Source: Synergistales bacterium Syner_01 (GTDB taxonomy: Bacteria > Synergistota > Synergistia > Synergistales > Aminobacteriaceae). Taken from it: a DNA stretch of 5,882 nt. Position numbers and translations under genes: made by a program. Location: NCBI GenBank assembly GCA_001604435.1, contig LVBO01000573.1:1-5882 (forward strand), written 5' to 3'. Position 1 is the stretch's first letter, and each line of letters starts with the position of its first letter. Shown here one piece after another: positions 5,313 to 5,882 of this stretch. Below the pieces are notes generated by a model that worked only from the letters and a program-made list of their open reading frames with translations, was not told the origin of the DNA and did not search any database.

Positions 5313-5322
5313 AAGAACGCGT

Positions 5323-5882
5323 CTACAGGTCGATGACGGCCTGCAACTTTTTGTTCAGCTTCTGCTCCTTCGTCATCAGCGAGACGAAGACCGTCAGCGA
5401 GACGGCGATGGCGATGATGTAGAAGTATCCGGGCATGCCGCCGGGCCACTTGAAGGAGGTCAGGGAGAGCAGGTTCAACCCGAGAGAGGCGATCATTCCG
5501 GTCATCACGCCCGCCTCGTTCGCGCGGTCCCACAGAAGGCCGATGATGAAGACGGGGAACGTCGCGCTCATCAGCGTGCCCCAGCCGAAGGTCCCGAGGA
5601 TGGCCACCATATCCCCCCTGTAGATGGAGAAGAAGATGGAGATGACGCCGATGGCGAACATCGTGATCCGCGACGCCGTGATCTGCCGGTTCTCCGGAAC
5701 CTTCATCCCGAGGGCGCTCGGCAGGTCTCTGGAGATGATCCCGGCGCAGATGGAGAGGAAGAGGCTTGCGGAGGACATCGCCGCAGCGAGCACCGCCGCG
5801 TAGACGAAGAGCTGCGCGATGAATCCCGCTTCGTCGGCGAAGACGAAGATCGCGCGGTCGGCCACCGCAAGCGGGTTCACCT
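5323..5882 (-). CDS. Sodium:solute symporter (SSS family), C-terminal part
   Basis: Partial gene: it enters from the window edge and ends at a TAG stop at 5325-5323; 185 codons are visible. The GTG at 5880 is an internal Val codon, not a start. SSS proteins are inner-membrane carriers with a LeuT fold that couple Na+ entry to uptake of small organic solutes. The fragment shows about five hydrophobic segments (fragment residues ~21-49, 72-87, 91-117, 123-141, 150-169) and a charged cytoplasmic tail with Lys-rich TKEQKLNKK. The segment AAAMSSASLF (32-41) matches the TM8 region of PutP-type carriers, where the paired hydroxyl residues (S36, S37 here) help form the Na2 sodium site. By comparison with PutP roughly 300 N-terminal residues are missing. 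The substrate cannot be read from this part; the acyl-CoA genes downstream suggest a carboxylate, but a terminator lies between, so that link is inference. Confidence 0.9.
   Translation of the reverse strand, partial: VNPLAVADRAIFVFADEAGFIAQLFVYAAVLAAAMSSASLFLSICAGIISRDLPSALGMKVPENRQITASRITMFAIGVISIFFSIYRGDMVAILGTFGWGTLMSATFPVFIIGLLWDRANEAGVMTGMIASLGLNLLSLTSFKWPGGMPGYFYIIAIAVSLTVFVSLMTKEQKLNKKLQAVIDL

Noticed and set aside
5878..5880. GTG at 5880 as the start of a small membrane protein
   Set aside because: The fragment aligns with the C-terminal third of SSS carriers, and the frame is still open at the window edge, so this is an internal Val codon.
1..5882. tRNA genes, CRISPR arrays, insertion sequences or attachment sites
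   Set aside because: Nothing resembling them was seen: no spaced direct-repeat array, no transposase-like protein, and the spacers are too short and filled by binding sites and hairpins.

Overview
The window reads as a piece of a GC-rich bacterial chromosome, probably from an anaerobe. Every gene I can support lies on the minus strand, so transcription runs from position 5882 towards position 1. Spacers are short, strong AAGGAGG-type ribosome binding sites precede most genes, and there are no tRNA, rRNA, phage or insertion-sequence signs. The anaerobe call rests on an iron-sulfur flavoprotein with the compact four-cysteine motif and an acyl-CoA dehydrogenase that closely resembles, from memory, clostridial butyryl-CoA dehydrogenase. 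The phylum cannot be fixed from the sequence; Synergistota or a strictly anaerobic Firmicute-like group would fit.

Layout in transcription order: the C-terminal third of a sodium:solute symporter (5882-5323), closed by a convincing intrinsic terminator (5312-5275); then a six-gene run: iron-sulfur flavoprotein (5250-4642), acyl-CoA ligase (4627-3197), ketoacyl-synthase-III-like protein (3196-2159), MaoC-type (R)-enoyl-CoA hydratase (2126-1710), FabG-type dehydrogenase (1628-909) and an acyl-CoA dehydrogenase cut by the window edge (821-1). A possible 23-codon leader ORF (1696-1625) sits between the hydratase and fabG. The three spacers inside the run longer than 30 bp each hold a GC-rich stem-loop just upstream of the next gene.

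Taken together the run can activate a carboxylic acid to its CoA thioester, desaturate it, hydrate it to the (R)-3-hydroxyacyl-CoA and oxidise that to the 3-ketoacyl-CoA. This is a beta-oxidation-like spiral (or its reverse), with the symporter as a possible uptake route. No classical thiolase is visible; the thiolase-fold KAS-III-like protein occupies that slot. An Asp at the end of beta-strand 2 in the dehydrogenase suggests NAD(H) use, which favours the oxidative direction.

Two anomalies deserve attention. The acyl-CoA ligase appears to lack about 45 residues just after its nucleotide-binding motif, and the apparent junction coincides with a perfect 6-bp inverted repeat flanked by 7-bp direct repeats. 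The KAS-III-like protein keeps its nucleophilic cysteine but has Phe where the catalytic His is expected and His where Asn is expected, so it is probably not an ordinary condensing enzyme.
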